This document shows positions 57,193 through 64,000 of a stretch of DNA of 64,000 bases, piece after piece. Positions within the stretch are counted from its first letter, which is position 1. Each line of letters starts with the position of its first letter. The stretch comes from Simplicispira metamorpha (lineage in GTDB: Bacteria; Pseudomonadota; Gammaproteobacteria; Burkholderiales; Burkholderiaceae_C): contig NZ_SLXH01000011.1 in assembly GCF_004341365.1 (NCBI RefSeq), positions 1-64,000 of the forward strand, read 5' to 3'. Below the pieces are notes generated by a model, which was given only the letters and a program-made list of their open reading frames with translations, ran no database searches and had not been told where the DNA came from. The position numbers and the translations under genes are program-made.

Positions 57193-60100
57193 GTGCGTCT
57201 CAATTCCATCAAGCTCTCTGGCTTCAAGTCGTTCGCTGAACCCACCAACTTCATGCTGCCAGGCCAACTGGTGGGCGTGGTGGGGCCGAACGGCTGCGGC
57301 AAATCCAACATCATGGATGCGGTGCGCTGGGTGCTGGGCGAGAGCAAAGCCAGCGAGCTGCGCGGTGAATCCATGCAGGACGTGATCTTCAGCGGCACCA
57401 CCACGCGCAAGAGTGCCAGCCGCGCCAGCGTGGAGCTGGTGTTCGACAACGAAGACCACCGCGCCGGTGGCCAGTGGAACCAATATGTAGAGATTGCCGT
57501 CAAGCGCGTGCTCACCCGCGACGGCACCAGCAGCTACTACATCAACAACCAGCCAGTGCGCCGGCGCGATGTGCAGGACGTGTTTCTGGGCACCGGCCTG
57601 GGGCCGCGCGCCTACGCCATCATTGGCCAGGGCACCATCAGCCGCATCATTGAAAGCCGCCCCGAAGATTTGCGCCTGTTCCTCGAAGAGGCTGCGGGCG
57701 TATCCAAATACAAAGAGCGCCGCCGCGAAACCGAAAACCGCCTCTCCGACACCCGCGAAAACCTCACCCGCGTGGAAGACATCCTGCGCGAGCTGAATGC
57801 CAACCTCGAAAAACTCGAAGCGCAGGCGGCCATTGCCCAGAAATACCACGCCCTGCACGCCAGCGTGACGCTCAAACAGCAGCAGCAGTGGTTTCTGAAA
57901 CGCGCCGAAGCCGAAGAGCAGCAAAACAAAGTGCGTCTGGAGGGCCTGCAAGCCGTCAACGACCTGGAAGCGCGCATGGCCGAGCTGCGCCAGGTCGAAT
58001 CTGAACTCGAAACCGTGCGCCAGGCGCACTACGGTGCGGGTGATGCGCTCAACCAGGCCCAGGCCAAGCTCTACGAGGCCACGGCGGAAGTGGGGCGGCT
58101 GGAGGCCGAAATCCGCTACGTGCTGGAAGGGCGCCAGCGCGTGGAGCAGCGCCTGCACACGCTGGCCGAGCAAATCGCCCAGTGGAATACGCGCAAAGAA
58201 GACGCCGAGGCCGGGCTGGAAGACCTCGCTGGTGCGGGTGTCGAGGCCGAAGAAACAGCCGAGTTGCTGGCCGCCCAGGTCGAGGAGCAATCCCTGCGCC
58301 TGCCCGAGCTGGAAGACGCCCTGCGCCAAAGCCAGCAGCGTGCCAATACGCAGCGCCAGGCCGTGGCTCAGGTGCAGCAGCAGATTCAGGTGCTGGCCGC
58401 CGAGCAGCGCAGCATTGACGAGCAAAGCCGCCAGCTCGATACCCGCTACGAGCGCCTGCGCGCTGACCGCAACGCGCTGGCCGCGCCCGATGGTTCGCGG
58501 CTGCTGCATTTGCGCAGCCAGCTTGACGCGGCCCAGGAAGCCACTGAAACCGCCGAGGCGCGCCTGGCCCAGTTGCAAGAGGCCGTGCCGCAGCTCGATG
58601 ACGAGCGCCGCAGCCGCCAGCAGGCCGTCAACCACGAGGCTGCGCGCCAGGCCGATCTGTCGGCGCGCATGGAGGCGCTCAAGGCGCTGCAAGAAAAGGT
58701 CAAAACCGATGGCAAGCTCAGGCCCTGGCTGGCACGCCACGGCCTGGATGGTTTGCAGGGCCTGTGGAGCCGCATCCACATCGAGCCCGGTTGGGAAAAT
58801 GCCCTGGAGGCCGCCCTGCGTGAGCGCCTGGGCGCCCTTGAAGTGGGCAGCCTCGACCGCGTGCGCGGTTTTCTGGGGGCTGTGGATGCCGGTGGTGGCG
58901 ATGCGCCCCCGGCCAAGCTGGTGTTTTTCAGTCCCCCGGCGGCGGCCACGCCCGCGCCTGCCAGCGGCTTGCCACGCCTGTCCGATTGGCTGCGCCTGCA
59001 CGATGCGGGCCTGAGCGCCGTGCTGACCGACTGGCTGCAAGGCTGCTACACCGCACAGACGCTGGACGAGGCCCTGAACCGCCGCAGCCAATTGCAGCGC
59101 GGCGAGGCGCTGTACGTGCCCGCAGGCCATAGCGTCACGGCGCACAGCGTGGGTTTTTATGCCCAGGACTCCGAGCAATCGGGCCTGCTGGCGCGCGCCC
59201 AGGAAATCGAGCACCTGGACAAAGAACTGCGCGCCCAGGCCCTCATCAGCGAAGAGGCCCGCGCCGCGCTGGTGCGTGCCGAAGCAGCCTACGCAGATGC
59301 CACCCAGCGCCTGAGCACCGTGCGCCGCGAAGCCACCGAGGCGCAGGCACGCACCCACGAGCTGCAAGTCGAGCACCTGCGCCTGTCGCAGCTGGTAGAG
59401 CAAACACGCCTGCGCAGCGAGCAAATCGGCGCCGATCTGGCCGAAGTCGAGGCCATGCTCTCTGACCTGCAAGAGCGCCGTGCCGTGGCCGAAGAGCGTT
59501 TTGACGAGCTGGACATGCAGCTGGCCGACACCCAGGAGCGCCACGCCCAGCACGGCGACCAGGTGATCGAGGCCGAGCGCAAGCTGACCGAGTGCCGCGA
59601 ACAGCAGCGCAGCCTGGAGCGCCAGGCGCAAGAGGCCACCTTTGCCCAGCGCAGCCTGGAGGCCCGCCAGGCCGAACTGGCCCGCACCCTGGCCACCGCC
59701 GACCAGCAAAGCGCCGCCCTGGCCGACGAACAGGTGCGCGCCCAGGCCGAGCTGATGCGCCTGTCGGATGCCGCTGCGCAAGGCGGCCTGCAAGACGTGC
59801 TGGCGCAGAAAATGGAGCGCGAACAGCAACTGGCCGCCCGGCGCAGCGAGTACGACGATCTCACCAACCGGCTGCGCACCAGCGACGAGCGCCGCCTGCA
59901 ACTGGAGCGCGCCCTGGAGCCGCTGCGCGCGCGCATCACCGAATTCCAGCTCAAAGAGCAGGCTGCGCGCTTGGGTCTGGAGCAATACACCACGCTGTTG
60001 CAAGACGCCCAGGCCGACCTGGAGGCCGTGGCCCGCTCCATCACCGAGGCCAACGTGCGCCTGATGGGCCTGCAAGCCGAGATCGACCGCCTGCACCGTG

Positions 60101-60732
60101 AGATTGCCGCCCTGGGCGCCGTCAACCTGGCTGCGCTGGATGAACTGACCGCCGCCCGCGAGCGCAAGACCTTCCTGGACGCGCAAAACGCCGATTTGAC
60201 CGAGGCCATGAATACCCTCGAAGACGCCATCCGCAAGATCGATGCCGAGACGCGCGACCTGCTCTCGGGCACCTTCGATGCCGTCAACCAGCACTTTGGC
60301 CGCATGTTTCCCGAGCTGTTTGGTGGCGGACAGGCGCGGCTCATCATCACGGGCGATGAAATTCTCGATTCCGGCGTACAGGTCATGGCCCAACCGCCGG
60401 GCAAAAAAAACCAGACCATCCACCTGCTGTCGGGCGGCGAGAAAGCACTCACGGCCATTGCGCTGGTGTTTGCCATCTTTCAACTCAATCCGGCGCCGTT
60501 TTGTTTGCTCGACGAGGTGGATGCGCCACTGGACGACGCCAACACCGAGCGCTATGCCAAATTGGTCAGCAGCATGAGCAAACAAGGCACCCAGTTTCTG
60601 TTCATCAGCCACAACAAAATTGCCATGGAAATGGCCGAACAATTGATCGGCGTGACCATGCAGGAGCAGGGTGTCTCGCGCATCGTGGCGGTGGACATGG
60701 AGTCTGCCCTGTCGATGGCCGACGCTGCCTGA
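57193..60732 (+). CDS. smc: Chromosome segregation protein SMC
   Basis: This 1179-residue SMC ATPase has Walker A GPNGCGKS (31-38), long coiled coils, and a hinge region (about 510-650). The C-terminal head has the signature LSGGEKAL (1079-1086) and Walker B with D1107-E1108 (CLLDEVDAPLDD). It shapes and separates the chromosome. The start is a GTG at 57193, and the N-terminus MRLNSIKLSGFKSFAEPTNF is that of bacterial SMC. zipA and ligA follow in the same direction. A long frame on the opposite strand is a GC artefact. Confidence 0.95.
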   Translation: MRLNSIKLSGFKSFAEPTNFMLPGQLVGVVGPNGCGKSNIMDAVRWVLGESKASELRGESMQDVIFSGTTTRKSASRASVELVFDNEDHRAGGQWNQYVEIAVKRVLTRDGTSSYYINNQPVRRRDVQDVFLGTGLGPRAYAIIGQGTISRIIESRPEDLRLFLEEAAGVSKYKERRRETENRLSDTRENLTRVEDILRELNANLEKLEAQAAIAQKYHALHASVTLKQQQQWFLKRAEAEEQQNKVRLEGLQAVNDLEARMAELRQVESELETVRQAHYGAGDALNQAQAKLYEATAEVGRLEAEIRYVLEGRQRVEQRLHTLAEQIAQWNTRKEDAEAGLEDLAGAGVEAEETAELLAAQVEEQSLRLPELEDALRQSQQRANTQRQAVAQVQQQIQVLAAEQRSIDEQSRQLDTRYERLRADRNALAAPDGSRLLHLRSQLDAAQEATETAEARLAQLQEAVPQLDDERRSRQQAVNHEAARQADLSARMEALKALQEKVKTDGKLRPWLARHGLDGLQGLWSRIHIEPGWENALEAALRERLGALEVGSLDRVRGFLGAVDAGGGDAPPAKLVFFSPPAAATPAPASGLPRLSDWLRLHDAGLSAVLTDWLQGCYTAQTLDEALNRRSQLQRGEALYVPAGHSVTAHSVGFYAQDSEQSGLLARAQEIEHLDKELRAQALISEEARAALVRAEAAYADATQRLSTVRREATEAQARTHELQVEHLRLSQLVEQTRLRSEQIGADLAEVEAMLSDLQERRAVAEERFDELDMQLADTQERHAQHGDQVIEAERKLTECREQQRSLERQAQEATFAQRSLEARQAELARTLATADQQSAALADEQVRAQAELMRLSDAAAQGGLQDVLAQKMEREQQLAARRSEYDDLTNRLRTSDERRLQLERALEPLRARITEFQLKEQAARLGLEQYTTLLQDAQADLEAVARSITEANVRLMGLQAEIDRLHREIAALGAVNLAALDELTAARERKTFLDAQNADLTEAMNTLEDAIRKIDAETRDLLSGTFDAVNQHFGRMFPELFGGGQARLIITGDEILDSGVQVMAQPPGKKNQTIHLLSGGEKALTAIALVFAIFQLNPAPFCLLDEVDAPLDDANTERYAKLVSSMSKQGTQFLFISHNKIAMEMAEQLIGVTMQEQGVSRIVAVDMESALSMADAA

Positions 60733-60765
60733 ATCGCCGCCTGAACTACTTACCCGCACGCAACC

Positions 60766-64000
<3,235 letters not shown>

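Overview
This 64 kb window is gene-dense, GC-rich chromosomal DNA. Gene content and order point to a betaproteobacterium of the Burkholderiales, most likely Comamonadaceae (Acidovorax/Comamonas-like). Supporting signs are the odhA-odhB-lpd cluster, the smc-zipA-ligA block, lptGF divergent from pepA-holC, the meta-cleavage genes followed by a branched-chain-amino-acid-type (HAAT) transporter, and a dense family of short interspersed palindromic repeats. This placement is inferred from protein families seen by eye; no database search was run. I saw no rRNA, tRNA, prophage, insertion sequence or CRISPR array.

Layout. 1-6.1 kb: the end of an aromatic meta-cleavage operon (dmpG tail, dmpH, dmpI), then a five-gene ABC importer (substrate-binding protein, two permeases, two ATPases) that probably feeds it. 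6.1-8.3 kb: two convergent hemerythrin-type genes and the UvrC-like nuclease Cho. 8.3-11.1 kb: a Zn/Cd/Pb P-type ATPase with a His-Asp repeat tail, divergent from a CadR-type MerR regulator. 11.2-13.8 kb: MlaE- and MlaD-like lipid transport proteins plus a lipoprotein, with no ATPase gene nearby. 13.8-17.1 kb: a small membrane peptide and a DUF2868/DUF3482 membrane-protein and GTPase pair. 17.3-19.1 kb: periplasmic-type ATP-dependent ligase and fabI.

19.2-25.7 kb: a yejABEF peptide importer operon interrupted by an mntA-hepT toxin-antitoxin module. 26-28 kb: a PAS-PAS-GGDEF-EAL protein. 28-31 kb: methionine-type aminotransferase, CysB-like regulator and CbiX chelatase. 30.8-35.4 kb: lptG-lptF, and divergent pepA-holC plus a small gene. 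35.4-37.5 kb: a D-2-hydroxyacid dehydrogenase and an AI-2E family permease. 37.75-44.6 kb: the 2-oxoglutarate dehydrogenase genes and zapE. 44.6-53.5 kb: PP2C phosphatase, bamD, dnaE, clpS-clpA and an NlpC/P60 hydrolase. 53.6-56.9 kb: a thymidine/AMP-phosphorylase-like gene with a PRPP-synthetase-like gene and a cysteine hydrolase. 57.2-64 kb: smc, zipA and most of ligA.

The most striking non-gene feature is a family of 16 recognisable copies of a roughly 60-nt palindromic repeat. Its constant 20-nt core resembles GCAGCTATCAAAATAGTAGC. Copies lie between genes, across stop codons, and inside conserved genes (yejF, an aminotransferase gene, odhB, and ligA twice) without breaking the frame.
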